Shown here: positions 17,949 through 25,383 of the stretch, in pieces
Position numbering within the stretch: the first letter of the stretch is position 1
Layout of the letters: every line of letters starts with the position of its first letter
Source: Ardenticatenaceae bacterium
GTDB taxonomy: Bacteria > Chloroflexota > Anaerolineae > Promineifilales > Promineifilaceae
Direction of reading: 5' to 3'
DNA length: 64,000 bases
NCBI GenBank assembly: GCA_020634455.1
Contig: JACKBQ010000001.1
Location: 806,001 to 870,000, forward strand
Program-made: the position numbers and the translations under genes
The notes under the pieces: generated by a model
What the model was told of the DNA's origin: nothing
The model's database searches: none
What the model saw: the letters and a program-made list of their open reading frames with translations, nothing else

Positions 17949-18777
17949 GGAAAATCCACAGATTGCACAGATTTCACAGATTGATTTTCCCTCTGCGCCC
18001 TCCGCGCCCTCTGCGGTTAAATTTCTGCAAAAGCGGGTCAATTGGTCGGGCGTGGGGCTGCTGGTGGGAGTGTTTGTGGTGTGGGAAACGGCCGTTCGCC
18101 TCACCGACACGCCCACTTATTTATTTCCGGCACCAACGGCCGTTTTCCGCTACCTCTCCTCTCATCTGGCCGATTTGCTGCTGGCGGGCGGGGTGACGCT
18201 GCTGGAGGCGGTGGCGGGATTGATTTTGGGAACGGCCGTTGGCCTGGCCCTGGCCGTCCTCATCACCTTTTGGCAGCAGTTGGAGCAAGGCGTCATGTCC
18301 CTGGCGATTCTCATCAAATCCACGCCCATCATCGCCATTGCCCCGATTTTGACGATTTGGCTGGGTTTTGGCCCCGCGCCCAAGGTGATTGTGACGGCGC
18401 TGCTCACCTTTTTCCCGGTGCTGATCAACGCGCTGACCGGCTTTCGCTCGGTGGACGGGGCGCTGCTGGATTGGCTGCGCTCGCTCAACGCCACGCCGCA
18501 GGAGATTTTTTTGCAGGCAAGGTGGCCGGGGGCACGGCCGTTTCTATTTGCTGCGCTTCGGGTAGTGGGGCCGCTGGCGCTCATCGGCGCGGTGGTGGCG
18601 GAATGGATGGGCGCGTCCAGCGGCCTGGGCCGGGCCATGTGGCTGGCGTACACCAATCTGAACATGCCCGCCCTATTTGCCGCCGTGTTTGTGCTGACGG
18701 GGTTGAGTACGGCCGTTTACCAAACCATCGTCTCGCTCGAAAAACGGTTTCTTTTTTGGGAGTTATCCACAGATTAA
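17941..18777 (+). CDS. ABC transporter permease with repeat-derived N-terminus
   Basis: This 278-residue SsuC/ThiX-type permease has about six membrane helices and the coupling-loop region SLNATPQEIFLQARWPGARP. The ATG at 17941 overlaps the ATPase by eight bases. Residues about 4-25 (NPQIAQISQIDFPSAPSAPS) are encoded by a dispersed CACAGATT/CTCTGCG repeat, so the normal N-terminus has been extended or replaced by repeat sequence. No later Met precedes the first membrane helix. Function is import of the substrate bound by the following lipoprotein. Confidence 0.88.
   Translation: MVKENPQIAQISQIDFPSAPSAPSAVKFLQKRVNWSGVGLLVGVFVVWETAVRLTDTPTYLFPAPTAVFRYLSSHLADLLLAGGVTLLEAVAGLILGTAVGLALAVLITFWQQLEQGVMSLAILIKSTPIIAIAPILTIWLGFGPAPKVIVTALLTFFPVLINALTGFRSVDGALLDWLRSLNATPQEIFLQARWPGARPFLFAALRVVGPLALIGAVVAEWMGASSGLGRAMWLAYTNLNMPALFAAVFVLTGLSTAVYQTIVSLEKRFLFWELSTD
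17957..18020. repeat. Dispersed repeat inside the permease coding region
   Basis: CCACAGATTGCACAGATT-type units are followed by tandem CTCTGCGCCCTCCGCGCC units. This is the same family as the intergenic copies, but here it is translated as the permease N-terminus. Confidence 0.8.
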
Positions 18778-18831
18778 CGCAGATTATTTCTTTCTCTGTG
18801 ACCCTCTGCGCTCCTCTGTGCAACTCTGTGT
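18766..18831. repeat. Dispersed CACAGATT/CTCTGTG repeat
   Basis: The element begins inside the last codons of the permease (ATCCACAGATTAACGCAGAT) and ends in tandem CTCTGTG units. It sits between the permease and substrate-binding-protein genes. Confidence 0.8.
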
Positions 18832-18848
18832 TCCAATTCCTTCAAGGC

Positions 18849-18915
18849 GGAGTGAGCATCCTCAGATGCGAACGGCCGCAACAAAACCGTTCCGCATCTG
18901 AGGATGCTCCACTCC
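18849..18915. repeat. Large inverted repeat, GAGCATCCTCAGATGCG arms
   Basis: Two arms of about 25 bases (18849-18875 and 18887-18915) pair with one or two bulges, leaving a short A-rich loop. This strong hairpin precedes the substrate-binding-protein gene and could adjust its expression relative to the permease. Confidence 0.82.
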
Positions 18916-18963
18916 TCATTTTGAGTAGAACAAAAGCAATAAAACAATTCATAGGAGAAAACT

Positions 18964-19935
18964 TTGCAACGCAACAAACTCATCTTTCTATTTTTCATCA
19001 TATTTCTATTCACTGGCTGTCAGGCTGAAGAGCCGACCGCGCTGCGCGAGATGACGTTTATGGCCGGGTTCAAACCGCAGGCCAATTTGCCCTTTGTCGG
19101 CGCGTACGTGGCTCAGGAGAAAGGCTTTTTTGCCGATGAAGGGCTAAACGTCACTATTGAGCATTCCGCCGGGGGCGGTGAGCATTTGCAGCTTTTGGCC
19201 GCAGGTGAAGTGCAGGTGACGACGCAGGATGCGGCCGTTCTCCTGCAACGGCGCGCCGATCCTGGCTTGCCGCTGGTTTCCATCGGGCTGATTGGCCAGC
19301 GCGGGCAGCAGGCGTTTGTGGCCCTGGCCGACAGTGGCCTAAGCAGCCCCGCCGACTGGGCTGGGCACACGGTCGGTTTCAAAGGCACGCCGCCACCCGA
19401 CCTGTTTGCTCTGCTGGCGGCCAACGGCCTGACGGAAGCTGACGTGGAGCTGGTCAATGTCGGCTTTGACCCACGCACGCTGACGGAAGGGCTGGTGGAT
19501 GTGTACCCGGTATTCAAATCGAACGAGCCGAACTTGATTCGCGGCTGGGGCTTTGACGTGGTTCAGTGGGAAGCGGCCGATTATGGCGTGCCCACGCTAG
19601 GACTGACTTACGTGGCCACGGAAGCGCTGATCGAATCCGACCCGGAGCTGCTGCAAAGCTTCATGAATGCCGTCCTGCGCGGCATCGCCTACGCGCAAGA
19701 AAACCCGGACGAGGCGGCGCAAATCGTGCTGAAGTACGCAGGGGAAGATGCCGACGCGGCGCACATGCGCTTCATGCTGGACACCGAATTGGCAGATGCC
19801 CAATCGCCCAACGGCGTTGGCTGGCAAACCGAGGCGCAGTGGCAGGCGCTGGCCGACATGCTGCAAACGTACGAATCGCTGCCGGGTGAGGTGGATGTAA
19901 CGGCCGTTTTCACCACGCAATTTTTAGGAAGGTAA
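18964..19935 (+). CDS. NMT1/THI5-like ABC substrate-binding lipoprotein
   Basis: This 323-residue protein starts at a TTG with AGGAGAAAA just upstream. It has a short signal and lipobox (LFTGC), so it is anchored outside the membrane. ANLPFVGAYVAQEKGFFADEGLNV is typical of NMT1/THI5-like binding proteins, which bind HMP, formylaminopyrimidine or, in the RibY group of Chloroflexota, riboflavin. It completes the ATPase-permease-binder set. The neighbourhood of F420 and flavin genes makes a flavin or deazaflavin the most attractive ligand, though thiamine precursors remain possible. Confidence 0.88.
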   Translation: MQRNKLIFLFFIIFLFTGCQAEEPTALREMTFMAGFKPQANLPFVGAYVAQEKGFFADEGLNVTIEHSAGGGEHLQLLAAGEVQVTTQDAAVLLQRRADPGLPLVSIGLIGQRGQQAFVALADSGLSSPADWAGHTVGFKGTPPPDLFALLAANGLTEADVELVNVGFDPRTLTEGLVDVYPVFKSNEPNLIRGWGFDVVQWEAADYGVPTLGLTYVATEALIESDPELLQSFMNAVLRGIAYAQENPDEAAQIVLKYAGEDADAAHMRFMLDTELADAQSPNGVGWQTEAQWQALADMLQTYESLPGEVDVTAVFTTQFLGR

Positions 19936-19999
19936 TTGAGTAATTGGGTAATTAGGAATTGGCTCTTCTAATTACCCAATTACCAATTACCCAATTACT
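19932..19999. repeat. Inverted repeat of TAATTGGG-type units
   Basis: Three or four heptamer-like units (GGTAATTGAGTAATTGGG) are followed by complements (AATTACCCAATTACC). The whole gap between the binding protein and cofC is this element. Confidence 0.85.
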
Positions 20000-20005
20000 T
20001 TTCCC

Positions 20006-20623
20006 ATGAACCTCTGGACCATCCTCCCCGTCAAAATGCTGCACCGCACCAAATCACGGTTGGCGGGTGTGCTGTCGCCCGATGAGCGGGCGGCGTTGAC
20101 GCTGCACTTGCTGGAACGTACGCTGGGTTTGCTGCCATTGGTGCCTGGGTTGGGTGAAACGGCCGTTATCACCCAAGACCCCGTCGTTAGTCAACTGGCC
20201 ACCCAGTTCGGCTGCCAAACCCTGGCAGAGCTGCCGGGCAGCGGCTTGAACGGCGCAGTGTCGGCAGGGGTAGCGCTGGCGGCACAAAACGGAGCCAGCC
20301 ACTGCCTGATTTTGCCGTCCGATTTACCTTTTTTGCAGGCAAATGAGCTCGCAGAACTGGTCGGTTTGGCAGAAACGGCCGTTTCCCAACCCACCGTCAT
20401 TCTCTGCGGCGACCGGCAGCAGCAAGGCACGAACGCGTTGATTGTGCCGACAGAAGTGGGGTTTTGTTTTGGATACGGCCGTAACAGCTTCCAATACCAC
20501 CAACACGAAGCCACACGTCTGAAATTACCTTGCAACATCGCCAATTTACCCACGCTCCAATTCGACCTGGACACGGAGCAAGATTGGGCACTTTACAAGG
20601 CAAACTGCTTCCTGAAAAGTTGA
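20006..20623 (+). CDS. cofC: 2-phospho-L-lactate (or PEP) guanylyltransferase
   Basis: This 205-residue CofC/FbiD-family enzyme activates 2-phospholactate or phosphoenolpyruvate with GTP during coenzyme F420 synthesis. Family marks are LPVKMLHRTKSRLAGVLSPDER at the start, then LNGAVSAGV, LILPSDLPFL and the substrate-loop region NALIVPTEVGFCFGYGRNSFQYH. It is the last gene of the flavin/F420 run. There is no Shine-Dalgarno sequence; the TAATTGGG repeat occupies the upstream region. Other F420 genes (cofG/H, fbiA, fbiB ligase) are not in the window. Confidence 0.88.
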   Translation: MNLWTILPVKMLHRTKSRLAGVLSPDERAALTLHLLERTLGLLPLVPGLGETAVITQDPVVSQLATQFGCQTLAELPGSGLNGAVSAGVALAAQNGASHCLILPSDLPFLQANELAELVGLAETAVSQPTVILCGDRQQQGTNALIVPTEVGFCFGYGRNSFQYHQHEATRLKLPCNIANLPTLQFDLDTEQDWALYKANCFLKS

Positions 20624-20707
20624 ATTTTCCCCAAAATAAGATACCTTCTAAGCAAATTTTCGCGCTTGATTCGCGCGGTAAACTTACGCTAATAAGGAAT
20701 TTAAACC

Positions 20708-20935
20708 ATGCAATGTTCCGTGTGCAAAGGCACGATGGTGCAAGAAACAACCACCTACAAAACCGAAATTAACGGTGAAGAAGTCATGATCGAGGATGTG
20801 CCCGTTTGGGTTTGCGAACAGTGTGACTCTTCGTACCTGGACGATGACGTCATTGAAGCAATCGAAGATATGCTGGCCAGCCTGGCTGGTGGCTTGGGCA
20901 ATGAAGAGCCGCCGGAAGAGATAGAACTTGATTGA
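20708..20935 (+). CDS. YgiT-type zinc-finger protein
   Basis: This 75-residue protein has two CxxC pairs (CSVCKG at residue 3 and CEQCDS at about 37) and an acidic tail. It matches the N-terminal zinc domain of MqsA/YgiT antitoxins. It lacks the HTH half and no toxin gene is adjacent (upstream cofC, downstream DUF2207). AAGGA lies ten bases upstream of the ATG. It may be an orphan antitoxin-type protein. Confidence 0.8.
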   Translation: MQCSVCKGTMVQETTTYKTEINGEEVMIEDVPVWVCEQCDSSYLDDDVIEAIEDMLASLAGGLGNEEPPEEIELD

Positions 20936-21037
20936 CTTTTTGCAACAAAACACCCCCATATTTCGTAAAATCAGTTAGATTTTCCGTTTTCGGCCCCATA
21001 TTTGGGTGCTTGAATTTAGCAAATGAAGGAGCGAATT

Positions 21038-22732
21038 ATGTGGCGTAAATTGATGATTTTAACCGTGCTGTTGGGCACTTTGCTTGTTGGCGTCCCGGCC
21101 GCTCTGGCGCAAGAAAAATCGTACAGCGCCGACCGTTTTGATGTGGATGTGGTGGTGCAAAATGACGGCTCGCTGCTCATCACGGAGACGGTGGTTTTCA
21201 CGTTTGTGGGCGAGCCATTTACATTTGTGTTTCGTGATATTCCCACCAGCAAAACGGATGGGATTGAGATCGTGGCGGCTTCTGTAGACGGCCGTTTCTA
21301 CCCCCAAGGCAGCAACGCTGGACAAGTTGAAATTGAACCCGGCAGCAACGTGCGTGTCACCTGGCACATGGAACCCACTGCCAACACGACGCGCACCTTT
21401 GTGTTGGAATACCGCATGCTGGGCGTCGTCCAGCAAACGGCAAACAGTGATTTGCTCCGTTACCAGCCAATGCCGGATGAGTTTGAGTACCGCATTGGCA
21501 GCAGCACCGTGACCGTGGAATATCCCAGCTCAGCCAATTTGCAAGAAACACCCATCCTCACCGCAGGGCAAGCAACAGTAGACCGCAACAGCAACAAGGT
21601 GACATTTACCCGACAAAACATTGAGCCAAACCAAACTCTGGTTTTTGAGATGGCTTTTGCCCAGGGCAGCTTAATTGACGCCCCCCCCACCTGGCAAGCA
21701 CGTCAAGCTGAACAAGATGCACTGGCTCCGGTTTGGCTTGGTGCCGGGCTATTGATTGCCGCCATTGGTACGTTGGGAGCGTGGGGCGTGTATCGCAACC
21801 ACCAGCCAGTTTTGCCTAAGGGTACGGCCGTTCGCTACCAACCACCTAACGATCTCCCTCCAGCCATCGCTGGAGTGCTCAACGGGCACGGGGCAAAACC
21901 GTCGTGGAGCAATGCGCTGGCCACTCTGTTCGATTTGGCCGATCGTGGCATCCTCAGCATTGAAGAAGTGGCCGATAAAAAGTGGTACCAGGGGCAAGAT
22001 TTTGTCATCGTGCAGCAAAACATGACCCCTGGCAATTTACGGCCGCATGAGCAAGGCTTGCTGAATTTGCTATTCCAGACCAAGAAAGGGCGGCAGACCT
22101 CGGTAAAAATGTCTAAACTGGCTAACATGGTCAACGGCAAGCAGTGGGAAAAGTTCACTAAACCGTTAGAAGCAGAACTGGAGGCAGCAGGCTATATTGA
22201 TCCTGTCCGCAAAAAACGGCGGCTTTGGGTGATGGGTGGCAGCTTCATCTTCTTCATTTTGGGCACCGCTGCCCTGATTGGCCTATCCGTTGGCCTGGCA
22301 CAACAGTTCGGTGCCTGGCCTATCGCCATCGGTTTGGCTCTGTTCTTGCTTTTTGCGGTATGGCTGATAGTCGGAAATATGCTCACCATTCTGACGGATG
22401 ACGCCAAGCAGATGGCCGACGCGTGGCAGAGTTTCCATGATTACTTAAAAGCTGTAACACGCAAAAAAGCGGCCGTTGACAATCCGAACATGTTCACTCA
22501 ATTTGTGCCCTACGCAGCCAGCTACGGGCTGCTGCATCAATGGGCCAAATTCTTCCAAAAGGAAGGGTGGACGGAGGTGCCGCCGTATTTTCGGGCCGCC
22601 AGCCATTCCGGGGACAGCAGCATGGCAGCGTTCGTGGCCATGTCTAGCGCCTCCGCCTCTTCGGGCGGGGCGGCTGCCGGGGCTGGGGCCGCCGGAGGTG
22701 CGGCAGGCGGTGGTGCCAGCGGCGCAGGCTAA
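21038..22732 (+). CDS. DUF2207 family membrane protein
   Basis: This 564-residue protein has a signal peptide ending LAQE, an extracytoplasmic beta domain typical of DUF2207 (VDVVVQNDGSLLITETVVFTF, FVFRDIPT), a membrane helix near residue 250 and two more near 395-445. The intracellular part resembles the family's YciQ-like C-terminal region. The tail is a Gly/Ala/Ser run after about residue 540, a common ending in this family. The start at 21038 is set by GAAGGAG, seven bases upstream. Function of the family is not established. Confidence 0.85.
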   Translation: MWRKLMILTVLLGTLLVGVPAALAQEKSYSADRFDVDVVVQNDGSLLITETVVFTFVGEPFTFVFRDIPTSKTDGIEIVAASVDGRFYPQGSNAGQVEIEPGSNVRVTWHMEPTANTTRTFVLEYRMLGVVQQTANSDLLRYQPMPDEFEYRIGSSTVTVEYPSSANLQETPILTAGQATVDRNSNKVTFTRQNIEPNQTLVFEMAFAQGSLIDAPPTWQARQAEQDALAPVWLGAGLLIAAIGTLGAWGVYRNHQPVLPKGTAVRYQPPNDLPPAIAGVLNGHGAKPSWSNALATLFDLADRGILSIEEVADKKWYQGQDFVIVQQNMTPGNLRPHEQGLLNLLFQTKKGRQTSVKMSKLANMVNGKQWEKFTKPLEAELEAAGYIDPVRKKRRLWVMGGSFIFFILGTAALIGLSVGLAQQFGAWPIAIGLALFLLFAVWLIVGNMLTILTDDAKQMADAWQSFHDYLKAVTRKKAAVDNPNMFTQFVPYAASYGLLHQWAKFFQKEGWTEVPPYFRAASHSGDSSMAAFVAMSSASASSGGAAAGAGAAGGAAGGGASGAG

Positions 22733-22756
22733 CTTGCCGCTGGGTGGTAACACTTT

Positions 22757-22821
22757 TTATCAACAGATTTCGCAGGTTACAAAGATTTTTCTCCAAATCT
22801 GCGAAATCTTTTTAATCTTTG
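22757..22821. repeat. Dispersed CAGATTTCGCAG/ATCTGCGAAATC repeat, inverted
   Basis: CAACAGATTTCGCAGGTTAC pairs imperfectly with AAATCTGCGAAATC downstream. It belongs to the dispersed family and precedes a terminator. Confidence 0.75.
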
Positions 22822-22847
22822 ATTGACAGTTTTCAATCTTTACGATG

Positions 22848-22880
22848 AGAGGCTCTTTTGCTCAAGAGCCTCTTTTTCTT
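22848..22880 (+). terminator. Intrinsic terminator
   Basis: The ten-base perfect stem AGAGGCTCTT with a six-base loop is followed by a TTTTTCTTT tract. It ends the DUF2207 transcript. Confidence 0.92.
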
Positions 22881-23006
22881 TGCATATCTTCATCCAATTT
22901 TTAAGCAGCTTTTGTTACACTGCCCTCAATTTGGGGATAAATTCCCCTCTGCAAACTGTTCTTACAAAAGAGATTTGGCTATCCCAAAAAAGTATTGGAA
23001 GGTTGT

Positions 23007-24011
23007 ATGCAACGAATTGTGAAGGCCCGTATTTTTGTTTTTTTGATGTGCGTCTGGCTATTTTTGGGGATGGGAACGGCCGTACTTGCCCAAACCATCG
23101 TAGACCCCCTACCCGCAGGCAATCTGGTCGAAAATCCCTGGTTCCGCGAAGGCAACCAGCCCAGTTTAGCTGGCTGGACCGATGCCGCTGGCAGCAATGT
23201 CATCTGGTCGCTCAGCCAAAAACCCTCCAACCCATCGCCGGATCAGGTGATTGGTACCTCTGCGCGGCTGGCGTTTGGCTCCGGACAAGGCGGCGGCACC
23301 GGGCAGGGCGGTGTGGATGCGTACCTGTATCAGGTGGTGGCGGCAGATGCCTCCATGACTCATCTCAATTTCAAGATTCATTGGGTCACGCAATGGATTG
23401 ATCGGGCAATGGTAACCATTTACGGGGGAAGCAGCGCCGATGGGCCGTGGACGGCCGTTTGGACCCCGCTAGACATCAATCAAGCCACCTCAACCGGCGG
23501 AGCCTGGACCCAAACTGAACTGCTAGACACCACCATCGCCGAGGGATTCCCCTTTTACAAAATTGAACTGTTTGGGCGTTATCCAGACGGCCGTCAGCAA
23601 GGCGCAAAATACACAGGCGTCTACTTTTCGGTGGATGGCAATGCCGGGGCCGTGGTTGAAGCCGCACCAGCAGCTACACAAACCGCGCCGCCAGCAGAAG
23701 CTGCGCCCACCACCCAACCTGGACGGCAAACGGCCGTTCCCCCCACCAACACGCCGATTCCGACAGCCATCTCCACACAAATAACCGAAGAGGCGCCAGC
23801 AACGGCCGTGGCCATTGTTGCCACACCAGCGCCAGCAAACACACGGCCGTCCGTTCGCCCCACCCAAACTGCGCGAGAAACGGCCGTACCCGCCCCCACA
23901 CCAACCCCAGCAAACCAAACCATCAGCCCCATCTATCTCATCATTATCGGCTTTCTGCTGCTTCTGGTGATCGTTTTAGGCATTGGCTGGGTACGCGCCG
24001 CTCGCAAATAA
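23007..24011 (+). CDS. Surface-anchored beta-sandwich protein
   Basis: This 334-residue protein has a signal peptide ending AVLAQ, a domain of about 190 residues that looks like a carbohydrate-binding-type jelly roll (NLVENPWFREGNQPSLAGWTD at its start), a Pro/Thr/Ala linker of about 90 residues and a C-terminal membrane helix with RAARK. The start at 23007 is preceded by GGAAGG. It stands between a terminator upstream and a terminator hairpin downstream, so it is a single-gene unit. No catalytic motif is visible. Confidence 0.82.
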   Translation: MQRIVKARIFVFLMCVWLFLGMGTAVLAQTIVDPLPAGNLVENPWFREGNQPSLAGWTDAAGSNVIWSLSQKPSNPSPDQVIGTSARLAFGSGQGGGTGQGGVDAYLYQVVAADASMTHLNFKIHWVTQWIDRAMVTIYGGSSADGPWTAVWTPLDINQATSTGGAWTQTELLDTTIAEGFPFYKIELFGRYPDGRQQGAKYTGVYFSVDGNAGAVVEAAPAATQTAPPAEAAPTTQPGRQTAVPPTNTPIPTAISTQITEEAPATAVAIVATPAPANTRPSVRPTQTARETAVPAPTPTPANQTISPIYLIIIGFLLLLVIVLGIGWVRAARK

Positions 24012-24043
24012 AAAACGGCCGATTTCGTTTTGAAATCGGCCGT
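24011..24043 (-). terminator. Intrinsic terminator hairpin
   Basis: A twelve-base perfect stem (ACGGCCGATTTC) with a five-base loop has an A tract on its left, which is a T tract on the minus strand. It therefore mainly ends the SPFH operon, and may also stop the plus-strand gene. Confidence 0.85.
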
Positions 24044-24078
24044 CTTCAACGTTCACCCACCAAAAGATTCAGGAAAAA

Positions 24079-25383
24079 CTACTCGTCGCGGCTGTCCAGC
24101 GAACGCCTGCCGCCCAGACGGGGCAGCAAATCGCCGTTTTCGCTACGGGCACGGGCCTCCCGCAACGTCTCCGGCAACAATTGAGCCATCAATAGCGTTG
24201 CCAAAGCGGAATTTTGGTCGCCGCCGCCCCGCTGGTTCACAATCACCGGGCGCGGCGCTTGACGCAGCAACGCTTCAGCCACATCCAGCCGCTTCACGGC
24301 CAGCTCATATTGCAGTACAGCCTGGTTATCTTTGTAAGATTGTCCCAGCCGGTGCAGCGCCCGCGCTTCATTTTCGGCGGATTTCAGCTCTGCGCGGCCT
24401 TCCGCTTCAATTTCCAGCCGGATTTTTTCAGCTTCTGCTTCACGCTGTTGCAGCATCTGGGCCACACTCTCCCGCGCCTTGTTGATCGCTTCCTGCACGG
24501 CAATGCGCTTCTCGTCCCGTTCCTTCTTCGCCCGCTCGATCTCCAGCAGCAGGGCATCCTGACGCCGCTTGCGCACCAGTTCCCACTCTTTTTCGTAGGC
24601 GATCAGCTCTTTGGCCACGCGCTCGCGGGTAGACAAATTTTGCTGGTACTGGTTGGGCAACTGCACATCGGGGATATTGGCCCCGGTGATTTTGACCCCA
24701 TAGCGGCTCATTTGGCGGTTCAACTGTTCGCGCATGTCGTCTACGTTGCTGCCGCGCAAGTCGTAGGCATTGGCCGTTTCCACGCGGCGGCTGCGGTTGC
24801 GAATGGCATCCTGCACGGCGCTGCTCAGCACCATGTCGTAGTTGCTGGCCCCAATGTGCCGCACAAATAGCACCGGGTCAATGATGCGGAACTTGAGAAA
24901 GAATTCGATTGATTTGAGCGGCACGTTTTCCTGCGTGGGGCAGGCGAGCACCGGTGCTGTGTAGGGAATTTCTGTGGAAGTATCCACAATGAACTCTACT
25001 TTTTCCCAGGGCCACCAGAGCAGGCGACGGCCCGGCTTGAGCGTTTCCTCAATTTTGCCCCAGCGAGAAAGCACGCCAGTGGTGCCTTGCTCAATTTCTA
25101 CAATGGCGCTGCGCCACCAGGCAAACGCGCCAATGAGGGCAAACAAGGTGACGCTAATCAAACCAAAACCGATTCCTGCACCAGAAAAGCCGAACAGGAG
25201 CAAGTTGGCAATAAGCGAATAGAAGCCGAAGGCGAACCAAATAAGGTAGCCCATGCGCCGCCGATCTTTGGGAATAACGACTGGCACCAATGACCCGGCC
25301 TCGCCGGAGCGGAGCAAGCGCTGGATGTTTTCCCAGGTGCCTACCACTTCTTTAATGCGTGAAAAATTTCCGGTAACGGTCAT
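24079..25383 (-). CDS. SPFH/band-7 (stomatin/prohibitin) family protein B
   Basis: This 434-residue protein has two N-terminal membrane helices (about residues 45-90), a band-7 domain (VEIEQGTTGVLSRWGKIEETLKPG onward) and a long Lys/Glu/Arg/Ala coiled coil (about 250-370). SPFH proteins form large ring-shaped cages or microdomains that scaffold proteases and other membrane proteins. Its start overlaps the stop of the upstream SPFH gene (TAATG), recalling the HflK-HflC arrangement, though the two-helix N-terminus is different. Confidence 0.88.
   Translation of the reverse strand: MTVTGNFSRIKEVVGTWENIQRLLRSGEAGSLVPVVIPKDRRRMGYLIWFAFGFYSLIANLLLFGFSGAGIGFGLISVTLFALIGAFAWWRSAIVEIEQGTTGVLSRWGKIEETLKPGRRLLWWPWEKVEFIVDTSTEIPYTAPVLACPTQENVPLKSIEFFLKFRIIDPVLFVRHIGASNYDMVLSSAVQDAIRNRSRRVETANAYDLRGSNVDDMREQLNRQMSRYGVKITGANIPDVQLPNQYQQNLSTRERVAKELIAYEKEWELVRKRRQDALLLEIERAKKERDEKRIAVQEAINKARESVAQMLQQREAEAEKIRLEIEAEGRAELKSAENEARALHRLGQSYKDNQAVLQYELAVKRLDVAEALLRQAPRPVIVNQRGGGDQNSALATLLMAQLLPETLREARARSENGDLLPRLGGRRSLDSRDE

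Noticed and set aside
20006..20707. A riboswitch (FMN, TPP or cobalamin) near the transport genes
   Set aside because: I found only dispersed inverted repeats before the importer, cofC and cbiM; none had recognisable riboswitch cores.
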